Source: Chthoniobacter flavus (lineage in GTDB: Bacteria; Verrucomicrobiota; Verrucomicrobiia; Chthoniobacterales; Chthoniobacteraceae). From it: a stretch of DNA of 42,059 nucleotides. Of the stretch, positions 1 to 8,853 are shown piece after piece (position 1 is the stretch's first letter; every line of letters begins with the position of its first letter). The notes below the pieces were generated by a model. That model was not told the DNA's origin and ran no database searches. It saw nothing but the letters and a program-made list of their open reading frames with translations. The translations under genes and the position numbers were made by a program. The stretch lies in contig CAMARB010000010.1 of assembly GCA_945860355.1 (NCBI GenBank), positions 1-42,059 of the forward strand, read 5' to 3'.

Positions 1-483
1 ACGCCCGGCCTTCACCTCACGCACAGCCTTGGCCGTGTCGTCAGTCACCGTGCCCGTCTTGGGGTTCGGCATCAATCCACGAGGCCCGAGGACTTTACCC
101 AGCTTCCTCACCTCCGCCATACAGGCGGGAGTCGCCACGGCGACATCAAAGTCCTGGAAACCCTGGACGCACTTTTCAACAAGATCCTTGTAACCCACAA
201 ACTCCGCACCCGCAGCGCGGGCGGCGGCGGCGGCATCACCTTCAGCGAAAACCAACACTCGGACCGTTTTGCCGGACCCATGAGGGAGCGGACAAGTGCC
301 GCGGACCATCTGATCCGACTGACGAGGATCCACACCCAAACGGAAAGAAAGGGTGACTGTTTGATCAAATTTAACGGCGGGGAATCCCTTGAGAACCGTT
401 ACTGCCTCGAGGAGCGGATAGCTCTTCTTGGCGTCGACCTTTTCGGCGGCGGCGCGATACCGTTTGCTTCGATTTTTTTGCAT
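1..483 (-). CDS. rplA: 50S ribosomal protein L1, N-terminal part (cut by window edge)
   Basis: This is the large-subunit protein that forms the L1 stalk and binds 23S rRNA; in many bacteria it also represses its own operon. The reverse strand from an ATG at 481-483 reads [16 protein letters not shown] and continues with L1 landmarks, including a [20 protein letters not shown] stretch, PLPHGSGK, and [15 protein letters not shown] near residue 145. The frame is open to base 1, giving 161 codons out of the roughly 230 usual for L1, so the C-terminus lies outside the window. It follows rplK, the standard order, but after an unusually long gap of about 200 bases holding two stem-loops. No clear Shine-Dalgarno sequence precedes the ATG. 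Confidence 0.95.
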   Translation of the reverse strand, partial: MQKNRSKRYRAAAEKVDAKKSYPLLEAVTVLKGFPAVKFDQTVTLSFRLGVDPRQSDQMVRGTCPLPHGSGKTVRVLVFAEGDAAAAARAAGAEFVGYKDLVEKCVQGFQDFDVAVATPACMAEVRKLGKVLGPRGLMPNPKTGTVTDDTAKAVREVKAGR

Positions 484-557
484 GAGAATTTTGCAGTGCG
501 AGCGAGGCCAAGCCTCTCCTGCGGTTTTAAAAATGGCCCGTCAGACTCGGCAGCCCG

Positions 558-588
558 AAAAAAAAAGCAACACGTTTCTTTTGAAACG
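558..588 (-). terminator. AU-rich stem-loop plus T run between rplK and rplA
   Basis: Read on the minus strand, a 6-bp stem (CGTTTC/GAAACG, loop AAAA, 573-588) is followed six bases later by nine T residues (558-566). The stem is weak and separated from the T run, so it may be only a partial terminator or a leader structure for rplA. Confidence 0.3.
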
Positions 589-624
589 CTATTTTTTATC
601 TCCGTCGGCTAGGAGCCCGACAAC

Positions 625-654
625 GGAAAAGAGCGCCCGGACGGATCCGGGCGC
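625..654 (-). terminator. Terminator-like stem-loop downstream of rplK
   Basis: A perfect 9-bp GC-rich stem (GCGCCCGGA/TCCGGGCGC, 4-base loop, 633-654) is followed on the minus strand by TCTTTTCC. It sits 33 bases past the rplK stop codon and before rplA. It could be an intrinsic terminator or attenuator that lowers read-through into rplA, or an RNA-processing hairpin. Confidence 0.5.
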
Positions 655-686
655 CCAGAAAATCCTACTTGTTCTGCGAACCGGAA

Positions 687-1112
687 CTACGCCTCCACCT
701 CGACGCCCATCTGGCGTGCGGTCCCGGCGATAATGCGCCCAGCGGCCTCTTCATTCCGAGCGTTCAGGTCCTTCATCTTGAGCTTCACGATGTCGGAGAT
801 CTGCTTCTTTGAGAGCTTTCCAACCTTTTGCTTGTTGGGCTCTTTGGAGCCGGCGGCGATGCCGAGAGCTTTCTTGATGAGAACTGCGGCCGGCGGCGAT
901 TTGGTGATGAATGTGAACGACTTGTCTTTGTAGACGGTGATCACCACGGGGAGGATGTCACCAGCCTGCTTCTGAGTGGCTGCGTTGAACTCCTTACAGA
1001 AGGCCATGATGTTCACACCCTGCTGACCGAGAGCGGGACCCACAGGAGGAGCGGGGTTCGCCTGACCTGCGGGAATCTGCAATTTAATTTGAGCTACGAC
1101 TTCTTTAGCCAT
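687..1112 (-). CDS. rplK: 50S ribosomal protein L11
   Basis: L11 binds the GTPase-associated region of 23S rRNA and is needed for factor-dependent GTP hydrolysis. The 141-residue product has the family's usual length. It starts [20 protein letters not shown], followed by [15 protein letters not shown], the conserved proline-rich N-terminal domain. The C-terminal RNA-binding domain has [15 protein letters not shown] and ends [18 protein letters not shown]. It lies 60 bases downstream of nusG in the same direction, as in most bacteria. Identification is unambiguous. Confidence 0.98.
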   Translation of the reverse strand: MAKEVVAQIKLQIPAGQANPAPPVGPALGQQGVNIMAFCKEFNAATQKQAGDILPVVITVYKDKSFTFITKSPPAAVLIKKALGIAAGSKEPNKQKVGKLSKKQISDIVKLKMKDLNARNEEAAGRIIAGTARQMGVEVEA

Positions 1113-1172
1113 CTGTTTACGGGTTTGGAGTTACTAAAATTCAAAAAAATAAGAGAGCGGTCACAGAGCGAC

Positions 1173-1739
1173 TCAAGCGCGCTCAACCTGCCAGTATTCA
1201 AGATCCACCAAGGTGCTCCGTCCAAAGATGCTGACCGAAACACGCAGCTTGCCGCGCTCCGGATCAATCTCCTCAACGACGCCATTCTGGTTCTGAAAGG
1301 GACCATCAGCCACCTTCACCATTTCTCCGATTGTGAAGCTCACCTTTGGCTTCACCTTATCCTCAGTGCCTCGAACCTGAGCAAGAAGGCCGTCCACCTC
1401 GTGCTTGTGCATCGCGATGGGACGATCCTTCGTCCCCGCGAAACCAATCACCCCCGGTGTGTCCCGGATAAAATACCAAGTCTTCCCGACAAGCTGCTTA
1501 CTCTCGTCGAAAAGCCACATGTTGACGATGATGTATCCTGGGAAAAACTTCCTCGTCGTCTCGGTTTTCTTGCCGCGCTTGATCTCCGAGACACGCTCCG
1601 TGGGAAGAACCACATCATAAACGTAATCCCCCATCTCCTCCGTCTTGATCCGCTTAAGCAGGTTATCATGAACCTTCTGCTCTTGGCCGGAAAGGACCTG
1701 GACCACGTACCACTGACTCCGCTTCTCTTCTTCCGTCAT
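1173..1739 (-). CDS. nusG: Transcription termination/antitermination factor NusG
   Basis: NusG binds the RNA polymerase clamp, reduces pausing, and links polymerase to Rho or to the ribosome. The 188-residue protein has the NGN domain (WYVVQVLSGQEQKV at residues 10-23, FFPGYIIVNM near 66-75) and a C-terminal KOW domain beginning GEMVKVADGPF. The KOW loop reads FQNQNG where many family members have FADFNG. A GAGGA Shine-Dalgarno sequence sits six bases before the ATG, just past the secE stop, so the two genes are probably translationally linked. One of the few genes here with a good ribosome-binding site. Confidence 0.97.
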   Translation of the reverse strand: MTEEEKRSQWYVVQVLSGQEQKVHDNLLKRIKTEEMGDYVYDVVLPTERVSEIKRGKKTETTRKFFPGYIIVNMWLFDESKQLVGKTWYFIRDTPGVIGFAGTKDRPIAMHKHEVDGLLAQVRGTEDKVKPKVSFTIGEMVKVADGPFQNQNGVVEEIDPERGKLRVSVSIFGRSTLVDLEYWQVERA

Positions 1740-1749
1740 GACTATTCCT

Positions 1750-1962
1750 CTACTTAGTGAGCGCCCCGACGATGTTCACCATCACAAGATCCCAGAGAGC
1801 GACATAACCACTCATCAAGAGCATCGCGATAACAACAATGAGCGTGGAATCCACGAGCTCCCTGTACTTCTTCATCCCCTTCTCCTTGGGATCCCAAGGC
1901 CAAGACGCCTTCTGAAGCTCAACCATCACTTCAGCGAAGAAACTTTTAGCTTTTGAGAACAT
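1750..1962 (-). CDS. secE: Preprotein translocase subunit SecE
   Basis: SecE clamps SecY in the Sec translocon. The 70-residue product is of the short, single-helix type found in most bacteria outside the gamma-proteobacteria. The amphipathic stretch FFAEVMVELQKASWPW matches the conserved 'ELKKVxWP' segment and is followed by one membrane helix (about residues 41-65). It lies directly between tRNA-Trp and nusG, the expected place, and its stop is 10 bases from the nusG start. Confidence 0.95.
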   Translation of the reverse strand: MFSKAKSFFAEVMVELQKASWPWDPKEKGMKKYRELVDSTLIVVIAMLLMSGYVALWDLVMVNIVGALTK

Positions 1963-1984
1963 TAATGGAATCGGGGAAATGGAG

Positions 1985-2057
1985 CACGGCAGGAGGGACT
2001 CGAACCCCCAACCTGCGGTTTTGGAGACCGCAGCTCTACCAATTGAGCTACTGCCGT
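1985..2057 (-). tRNA. tRNA-Trp (anticodon CCA)
   Basis: A 73-base cloverleaf on the minus strand. The acceptor stem is ACGGCAG paired with CTGCCGT, the anticodon stem GCGGT/ACCGC encloses loop CTCCAAA, which presents CCA, and the T arm carries GGTTCGAGTC. The discriminator base is G, as expected for tryptophan. The 3' CCA is not encoded (the next bases are CTCC), so it must be added by nucleotidyltransferase, unlike the tRNA-Thr of the same operon. Confidence 0.97.
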
Positions 2058-2125
2058 ATAAATTAAAGAGAGACGGCCGGGGCGGGCTGCGTCAACAACC
2101 CACCCCGAACCATCGATAGACTTCT

Positions 2126-3316
<1,191 letters not shown>

Positions 3317-3409
3317 AAGGTCAGGTGGTTTACTTTAGTTTGTTTTTGGTTGCGGGTTGGAAATTTTTCGAAGTGCGCCCGAAGACACACTGGATCCGGC
3401 AGGGAATGG

Positions 3410-3482
3410 AGCCTGAGACCGGGATTGAACCGGCGACCTCGTCCTTACCAAGGACGTGCTCTACCAACTGAGCTACTCAGGC
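3410..3482 (-). tRNA. tRNA-Thr (anticodon GGT)
   Basis: A 73-base cloverleaf on the minus strand with acceptor stem GCCTGAG/CTCAGGC, D arm AGCTCAGTTGGTAGAGC, anticodon stem CGTCC/GGACG around loop TTGGTAA (anticodon GGT), and T arm GGTTCAATCC. The discriminator is T and the 3' CCA is encoded at 3407-3409. It is the first gene of the tRNA-Thr/tuf/tRNA-Trp/secE/nusG/rplK operon. Confidence 0.97.
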
Positions 3483-3661
3483 GTCTCTTCCCAGAAAACC
3501 ACCGCACTTTTCCATCACGCTTTTTTCAAGAGCGGGACGGGGAGCGGCAGCCAATGGATCCTTCACGGGCTCTAGAGGGCGAAAAAGCCCGAGTCGCAGC
3601 GGGTTTCCCCACGGGCGATCAGGCGTCTTTCACTTTTCTTTAATCCGGAAAGCGAGCGGGC

Positions 3662-3689
3662 AAACTAGCAACGAACTCTTGCGTGTCAA
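3662..3689 (-). promoter_or_regulatory. Sigma70-type promoter of the tRNA-Thr/tuf operon
   Basis: On the minus strand a perfect TTGACA (-35, 3684-3689) is followed after 16 bases by TAGTTT (-10-like, 3662-3667), preceded by a T-rich tract. It lies between ymdB and tRNA-Thr, pointing at the tRNA. Transcription would start near 3655 and give a leader of about 170 bases that must be processed from the tRNA. Found by eye; no start site has been mapped. Confidence 0.6.
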
Positions 3690-3767
3690 AAAGAATTTCA
3701 TGTTCACCAGCGGGACGCCGGCGCCAGAGCGCGGTCGGCCCGGCGAAGGAGCTCGGCTGCTCGCTGA

Positions 3768-4565
3768 TCAAGATGCGGACTGATCCCAGAACCGGGCAAC
3801 GCGCTCCACACGCAAGGCTCGGCCGGTCAGCTCATCAACATCGATGATCACACCGTGTAATTTCACCGGGCCCTTTGCCACCGGATAAAGGATGGGACGC
3901 CCAGTGAGAAAGCGCTGGATGATGGGCTGCATTTCGCGCCCCAGACAACTCTCCGACGGGCCGCACATTCCAGCGTCACAAAGAAAAGCGGTCCCTCCGG
4001 GAAAGATCTGTTCATCAGCCGTCTGGGTATGCGTGTGGGTGCCCACGACCGCTGAAACCCGACCATCGAGGAATCGGCCCATCGCGATTTTTTCACTCGT
4101 CGTTTCCGCATGCACATCCACGAAGATCACAGGGGTCTCCTGCCGCAACCGGTTAACCTCGGCATCCATCGCCAAAAACGGGTTCTCCAACGGCGGCTGC
4201 ATGAAGGTGCGACCCTGGACATTCACGACAGCAACCTTGGCCTTCGCCGTCTCTAGAACAATCGAGCCGGCGCCGGGCGTGCCCGGAGGGTAGTTGAGCG
4301 GACGCAGAAGCCGCGGCTCCGTGGGCAGATAGGGGAGCACCTCTTTCTGGTCCCAGATGTGGTCGCCGCTTGTGATGACGGCAACCCCCGCCCGCAGCAA
4401 GTCGATGCTGATCTTCGGAGTGATCCCGCGACCGTTGGCGGAGTTCTCACCATTGACGATAATGAAATCAACCCCGTCCTCGTCCTTAAACCGTTGCAAG
4501 GACTCAATGACGGCCCGCCGACCGGGTTCACCCACGATGTCCCCAAGGAAAAGGATTCTCAACAT
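3768..4565 (-). CDS. ymdB: YmdB-family metallophosphoesterase (TIGR00282)
   Basis: Members of this calcineurin-like family hydrolyse 2',3'-cyclic nucleotides or phosphodiesters in the cytoplasm; Bacillus YmdB affects biofilm and motility. I place the start at the ATG at 4563-4565 because residues 1-12 (MLRILFLGDIVG) are the conserved beginning; an upstream in-frame ATG adds 12 unconserved residues. The 265-residue protein has metal-ligand motifs GDIVG (D9), NGEN (E40, N41), VDVHAE and GTHTHTQTAD. The motif usually written GNH reads SGDHIWDQ here, so a metal-ligand Asn is Asp (residue 68). It is the gene upstream of the tuf operon on the same strand, with 285 bases and a separate promoter between. 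Confidence 0.9.
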   Translation of the reverse strand: MLRILFLGDIVGEPGRRAVIESLQRFKDEDGVDFIIVNGENSANGRGITPKISIDLLRAGVAVITSGDHIWDQKEVLPYLPTEPRLLRPLNYPPGTPGAGSIVLETAKAKVAVVNVQGRTFMQPPLENPFLAMDAEVNRLRQETPVIFVDVHAETTSEKIAMGRFLDGRVSAVVGTHTHTQTADEQIFPGGTAFLCDAGMCGPSESCLGREMQPIIQRFLTGRPILYPVAKGPVKLHGVIIDVDELTGRALRVERVARFWDQSAS

Positions 4566-4673
4566 CGGGACACGATGAACCACTTCGCGCGTCCAGGGCA
4601 CGCAGAATATGCGGGGGAGTAAAAAGGGCTCGGGAGTTGCGCGCAGGCGGCAGCCGCCTAGGGTGAGTGAACG

Positions 4674-5951
4674 ATGAAGGCGCGGCGCTGGATTTTCCTC
4701 CTAATCAACCTCTCTCTCTTCCTCCTGCCCCGCGCGGATGCACAGAGGTTGAGCGCCCTGGCACCGCCACCCGCCTGGTCCGATCTCGAGGCCTACCAGG
4801 AGACGATGACCGCAGAGGAATTCAGCCGGCTGCTGGAGGAAGTCTATGCGCCCCGGGGCGCATCAAAGGGCCTCATCGAGGTCGAGCCCGCGCAGGCGGT
4901 GATCCGCACCAGCCTGGAGCCCCGGAGGACCTGGGTGCTGCGTTTCGCCAAAGACCGAGCCTCAGCGAAGCCAACACCCCGGACATGGCGCAGCGCGGGT
5001 GAACTCCCCGCCCCTCCGGCGGAGCAACCCCTCAAGGGACTCAAAATCGCGCTCGATCCCGGGCATCTCGGAGGCGAATGGGCCCGACTCGAAGAGCGCT
5101 GGTTTCGAATCAACGAGGGGATTCCCGTCGTGGAGGGAGACCTCACTTTACAGGTTGCCAAAAAACTGGAGCCCGCTCTCGCAAGCATGGGCGCGGAAGT
5201 CTTCCTGGTCCGCAAAAGCGCCCGGCCGGCGACCCCGCTGCGCCCCGAAAGTCTGCGCGAGGAGGCTCGCAACCAACTCAAACTCCGGGGAATCACCCAA
5301 ATACGCGAATCTTACAACGGCCCGGACGACCCCGAGCGCAGCGACTCCATCCAATACGAAAGTGAGAGGCTCTTTTACAGGGTGAGCGAAATCCGGCACA
5401 GGGCTGAGCTGATCAACTTCCAGTTCCAACCCGATCTCACCGTGTGCATTCACCTCAACGCCGAGGCATGGGGCGACCCCAAAAAGCCGACTTTCACACC
5501 GCTCAACCATCTTCACACGTTGGTGAACGGCAACTACGCCGCCGTGGAGTTAAGGAACGAGGATGTGCGATTCGAAATGCTCCTCAAGCTCCTGAGTCGC
5601 TCATTCCCCGAGGAACTGGCGGTCACCGAGACGGTGGCCATGTCACTCTCCCGGGCCACAGGCCTGCCCGCCTACGAATACCCCGGTCAAAACGCGCTGC
5701 GCTTGGGCCAGACCCCCTTCGTTTGGGCCCGCAACCTCCTGGCAAACCGGCTCTACCGCTCTCCGGTCCTCTTCCTTGAGCCCTACGTCATGAACAGCCA
5801 CGAGGTGTGGGAGCGAGTCCAACTCGGCGACTACGAGGGCGAGCAAAAGATTGCCGGGACAGCGCGCAAGAGTTTGGTGGAGGAGTACGCTCAAGCCGTA
5901 GCCCAGGGGATCCGGGATTACTGCAAGGCCTGCCGGTATCGCAACCAATAG
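4674..5951 (+). CDS. Secreted N-acetylmuramoyl-L-alanine amidase (Amidase_3)
   Basis: The enzyme should cleave the amide bond between N-acetylmuramic acid and the stem peptide, a zinc-dependent step in cell-wall turnover or division. Residues 1-23 are a signal peptide (MKARRWIFLLINLSLFLLPR then ADA). After a linker, the catalytic domain begins LKIALDPGHLGG (first zinc ligand H131); a likely second ligand is E154 in PVVEGD, and a later CIHLNAEA supplies a third, His. The usual acidic residue near the C-terminus may be in LFLEPYVMNS. At 425 residues it is longer than a bare Amidase_3 domain, mainly from an insert around residues 200-240 and an extension after the core. It stands alone, convergent with upp. 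Confidence 0.88.
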   Translation: MKARRWIFLLINLSLFLLPRADAQRLSALAPPPAWSDLEAYQETMTAEEFSRLLEEVYAPRGASKGLIEVEPAQAVIRTSLEPRRTWVLRFAKDRASAKPTPRTWRSAGELPAPPAEQPLKGLKIALDPGHLGGEWARLEERWFRINEGIPVVEGDLTLQVAKKLEPALASMGAEVFLVRKSARPATPLRPESLREEARNQLKLRGITQIRESYNGPDDPERSDSIQYESERLFYRVSEIRHRAELINFQFQPDLTVCIHLNAEAWGDPKKPTFTPLNHLHTLVNGNYAAVELRNEDVRFEMLLKLLSRSFPEELAVTETVAMSLSRATGLPAYEYPGQNALRLGQTPFVWARNLLANRLYRSPVLFLEPYVMNSHEVWERVQLGDYEGEQKIAGTARKSLVEEYAQAVAQGIRDYCKACRYRNQ

Positions 5952-5984
5952 CCAAGCTCAAGAGCGCCGCGGGCGATTGGAACC

Positions 5985-6629
5985 TCAGCCCGCCGTCCCG
6001 AAATAGCGGTCCCCGGCGTCCCCCAGCCCCGGCACGATGTAGGCCTTCTCGTTGAGCCCTGGATCAACGGCTGCCGTAAACACGGGCACTTCCGGGTGCG
6101 ATTGGGCGAGATGAGCCAACCCCTCGGGGCAACTCACCAAACACACAAAACGGATCCTGCAGGCGCCGTGCGCCTTGAGTTGGGCGATCGCAGCCGCAGC
6201 GCTCCAACCCGTGGCCAGCATGGGATCCACCACCAGCACATCCGCCTCGGCCACATGCGCTGGAGCCTTGAAATAGTAGCTCTCCGGCCGACGGGTTTCC
6301 TCGTTCCGAAACATGCCGATATGCGCGACGCTCACATCCGGCAGAAGACGCAGCATGCCCTCCAGCATCCCTAGGCCGGCACGCAAAATCGGCGCCACGA
6401 CCAAGGGCCGCACCAGCGCTCGGCCTTCACACGGAGCCAGAGGCGTTTGAATCGAACGGACCGTTTCATCCAGGTCGCGCGTCGCCTCAAAGAGCATTAA
6501 AACAGCAAGCTCCCCCACCCGGGCGCGGAACTCGTCCGAACCCGTGCGCACATCCCGGAGTTGGGTGAGTTTCATCTGAACCAGCGGATGCCGCACAACG
6601 GTCACGAGACTGTGGATCGGGATTTGCAT
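5985..6629 (-). CDS. upp: Uracil phosphoribosyltransferase
   Basis: The enzyme salvages uracil by converting it with PRPP to UMP. I start at the ATG at 6627-6629 (MQIPIHSLVTVVRHPLVQMK), giving 214 residues, close to the usual 208; the 45 extra residues of the longer reading frame are not family-like. Typical motifs are KLTQLRDVRT, ILRAGLGMLEGM, the PRPP loop VVDPMLATG and the uracil-binding C-terminus IVPGLGDAGDRYFGT. The PRPP loop continues ATGWSA, with Trp where the family nearly always has Gly or another small or polar residue. A strong terminator of the upstream RRM gene lies 134 bases before the start. Confidence 0.95.
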   Translation of the reverse strand: MQIPIHSLVTVVRHPLVQMKLTQLRDVRTGSDEFRARVGELAVLMLFEATRDLDETVRSIQTPLAPCEGRALVRPLVVAPILRAGLGMLEGMLRLLPDVSVAHIGMFRNEETRRPESYYFKAPAHVAEADVLVVDPMLATGWSAAAAIAQLKAHGACRIRFVCLVSCPEGLAHLAQSHPEVPVFTAAVDPGLNEKAYIVPGLGDAGDRYFGTAG

Positions 6630-6762
6630 AGGAGCCGATGTAGAATCTCTCCAAGACTTTGTCACGAACGGCACAGCCGTCAGGCCAACGAATCCCCCGG
6701 TCGGGGCCCCAGCGACCCGGACCGCGAGCTCAGCCCCGCGCGAGCCGTGGCGTCGAGCCCGC

Positions 6763-6796
6763 AAAAAAAACGCGGCCCGGGAAACCCGGACCGCGT
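6763..6796 (-). terminator. Intrinsic terminator of the RRM protein gene
   Basis: On the minus strand a stem of ACGCGG and CCGGG pairing blocks, with one mismatch and a three-base loop (6770-6796), is followed by an uninterrupted run of T (complement of the A run 6763-6770). It begins 36 bases past the stop of the glycine-rich RRM gene and separates it from upp. The clearest terminator in the window. Confidence 0.85.
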
Positions 6797-6832
6797 CGTA
6801 AATTGACAGCTCCAGAGAAGAGCTAAGAGACC

Positions 6833-7240
6833 TTAGTAGCGGCGCTCACGCCCGCCGCCGCGTCCGCCGCGGTCTTGGCCGCCACGGCCCCCGAAGTCCC
6901 GGCGTCCGCCACCGCCGCCACCACCACCGTATCCGCCGCCGCCGCCGCCGCCGCCGTATCCACCGCCACCGCCACCGCCACCACTGCGTTCTTCACGCGG
7001 CCGGGCTTCGTTGACGGTGAGAGGACGGCCTTCGAAGGCCTTGCCGTGGAACTGCTCGATGGCAGCTTGTGCTTCGGAATCGCTCGACATCGTCACGAAG
7101 GCGAAGCCGCGGGATTTCCCAGTGAACTTGTCCTGGACAAGCATGACTTCGCTGACCGTGCCGGCCCCGGCGAAGAGATCTTGGAGGTCGGGCTCAGTGG
7201 TGCTGAACGGAAGGTTCCCCACGTAGAGTTTGGTGCCCAT
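6833..7240 (-). CDS. Glycine-rich RNA-binding protein (single RRM)
   Basis: Small bacterial RRM proteins bind RNA and are often cold-induced. The 135-residue product has one RRM (residues 3-80) with RNP2 LYVGNLPF (5-12) and RNP1 KSRGFAFV (42-49). The tail is three blocks of eight glycines separated by tyrosines, then arginine-glycine repeats ending GGRERRY. Such tails support RNA binding and self-association. It has its own terminator and sits divergent from the glutaredoxin gene; the 329-base shared upstream region leaves room for a long leader, as is common for cold-regulated genes, but this is inference. Confidence 0.93.
   Translation of the reverse strand: MGTKLYVGNLPFSTTEPDLQDLFAGAGTVSEVMLVQDKFTGKSRGFAFVTMSSDSEAQAAIEQFHGKAFEGRPLTVNEARPREERSGGGGGGGGYGGGGGGGGYGGGGGGGGRRDFGGRGGQDRGGRGGGRERRY
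6908..6983 (-). repeat. Poly-glycine codon repeat in the RRM tail
   Basis: Triplet repeats (GGC/GGT/GGA glycine codons) form three Gly8 blocks separated by TAC tyrosine codons. The second block is almost pure GGC, which makes it prone to slippage and length change. Confidence 0.8.
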
Positions 7241-7569
7241 GCTACTTATTTCTTTCTAGTCTTCTGTACCGCTCAGTGAGGTCATCGGTGACGGTTCCCG
7301 GTCATCGGATTTCAAGTCGTCACTGAAGTTTCACTAACTCACTGACAGGCTCCCCAACTCCGAACCTTCGACTAAGCTATTTTCTGTTGCGGCCGGAAAT
7401 CTAGGCGGAACGCTTGAAAAGCAAAGTCAAATTTTCCCCCGGAGGGCCCTCCGATCCAATTGCCCGAAAGCGCGCGCCCGAACACTCGCTTGGGGACCAG
7501 CGCCCGCCCCCTTTGAGAGCGACGGTTTGACGGTCCCTCCAATGCAAGGTAGGTGGCTAGGCGACATCT
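7241..7569. other. Divergent intergenic region between RRM and glutaredoxin genes
   Basis: The 329 bases hold the upstream regions of both divergent genes. I see no convincing -35/-10 pair. The sequence GGTCATCGG occurs twice (7278-7286 and 7300-7308), and CAGTGAG/CTCACTG repeats in both orientations lie at 7274-7350; these could be operator half-sites. No gene is seen. Confidence 0.4.
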
Positions 7570-7824
7570 ATGGCCGATCAACTGGAACTCTACGTCAAAA
7601 TTTGGTGCCCATGGTGCGTCCGCGCCCGGCAATGGCTGGATGCCCAGGGTTATCGATACCAACTCCACGACGTGGAGTCCGACCCGGAGGCCTACAAGCG
7701 CATGATCGCCCTCTCCTCTCAGCGCTACACTCCCACCCTGACACTCAACGGCAAACACGTGCTCGCGGACTTCGGCCCTGAAGAACTCGCCCCTTTTCTC
7801 CGCAACCATCAATTTACCCCCTGA
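7570..7824 (+). CDS. Glutaredoxin
   Basis: A small thiol-disulfide oxidoreductase of the thioredoxin fold acting in the cytoplasm. The 84-residue product has the beta strand QLELYVKIWCPWC with the dithiol active site CPWC at residues 14-17, a tryptophan variant of the classical CPYC. The cis-proline motif follows as YTPTLTLNG, and the C-terminal helix as GPEELAPFL. Length and motifs fit Grx or mycoredoxin-like proteins; which thiol reduces it cannot be told. The unknown membrane protein gene follows after 43 bases in the same direction. Confidence 0.9.
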   Translation: MADQLELYVKIWCPWCVRARQWLDAQGYRYQLHDVESDPEAYKRMIALSSQRYTPTLTLNGKHVLADFGPEELAPFLRNHQFTP

Positions 7825-7867
7825 GAATGCCTGTCGGTCGCCGAGGCCACATTCTTTCCTCTCCGAG

Positions 7868-8701
7868 TTGTCTCCCGATTCCGTGCTCTTCCATTTCCTG
7901 ATCATTCTCGGCTGCGCTTTGCTCTGTGTCGGGCTGCGCAGCTTTCCCAACTTTGTCGCCCAGAAACTCGCCACCCTCGGGATTCTGGCCACCTCGTTTC
8001 TCACCGGCTGGCTCCTCACAGGCCATTGGACGGTGGGCCTGTTCTGTGCGCTGAGCTGGCTGTTGCTGCCCTGGCTGGAAATCCTCACGCGCGTCCGGCG
8101 AGTGACCCTGCCCGTTGAGAAAAATCTGCGTCGCAAATCGCCCCCGCGCGCCGATGTCTTTCCCGCCCTGGGAGAACTCACCGAGGAGGTCGAGCTCCAG
8201 CAGTTTGAGTCATTGGAGGATTGCGGCTGGGACTCGGAGGATTCTCAGCAGTTCTTCAGGCTCTTTTACAAAGCGGAAGACCGCACCCAAGCCGCAGTTT
8301 GTATGGTGGAGCAGGACGGCCTCGCTTTCTGTTACCTCAGCCTTTCCTCCCGGGCCAGCGACGGGAAAATTTGGACCACTTGGGATTATCCCTTTACCTA
8401 CAGCCTGAAATTGGTTCCCGAGTGGAAAATGAACCTCGTGCAAGCGGGCAAAAGTTTCGAGGAACTCTACGAAAGCCACCGGGCTTTTCTTCAATCCAAC
8501 GGCGTGACCCCGGGGAGCCTTCTTGTCCTGGATCCGGGGGAAATCTCCTCCGAGATCCAAAAAGACCTGCGTACGCAGGTGGAGCACAACGTGGAAGTGG
8601 GGGTATTGGTCCAAACCGCCTCGGGCGAAGTGCGTTACTCCTGGCGCGGCCTCTTTTTCATCTGGACCCAGTTCCTGCGCGACCTTCTGCGCCCCTGGTA
8701 G
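7868..8701 (+). CDS. Unknown protein with N-terminal membrane helices
   Basis: I do not recognise this family. The 277-residue reading frame, starting at TTG 7868 (a GTG at 7883 is an alternative), has two or three hydrophobic segments in residues 5-65: LFHFLIILGCALLCVGL, then LGILATSFLTGWLLTG, then VGLFCALSWLLLPWLEIL. A charged linker follows, and then a soluble alpha/beta domain of about 190 residues rich in aromatic residues, with no catalytic motif I can name. It ends with a hydrophobic GLFFIWTQFLRDLL. It probably forms a transcript with the glutaredoxin gene just upstream. Confidence 0.75.
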   Translation: MSPDSVLFHFLIILGCALLCVGLRSFPNFVAQKLATLGILATSFLTGWLLTGHWTVGLFCALSWLLLPWLEILTRVRRVTLPVEKNLRRKSPPRADVFPALGELTEEVELQQFESLEDCGWDSEDSQQFFRLFYKAEDRTQAAVCMVEQDGLAFCYLSLSSRASDGKIWTTWDYPFTYSLKLVPEWKMNLVQAGKSFEELYESHRAFLQSNGVTPGSLLVLDPGEISSEIQKDLRTQVEHNVEVGVLVQTASGEVRYSWRGLFFIWTQFLRDLLRPW

Positions 8702-8853
8702 GCTGGGAACATCCAATCCCGGCTCGGCGCTCCGTCTTGAGAACCGGAGCCGGCCCCCGCCGCAATCCCTCTTAAATTCAGTCGGGACGCCGCCCGAGAA
8801 AGAGCGGGATCTGGGCCGGTTTATGCTGCTTTTGGGGGGCATCCACGCACCCC

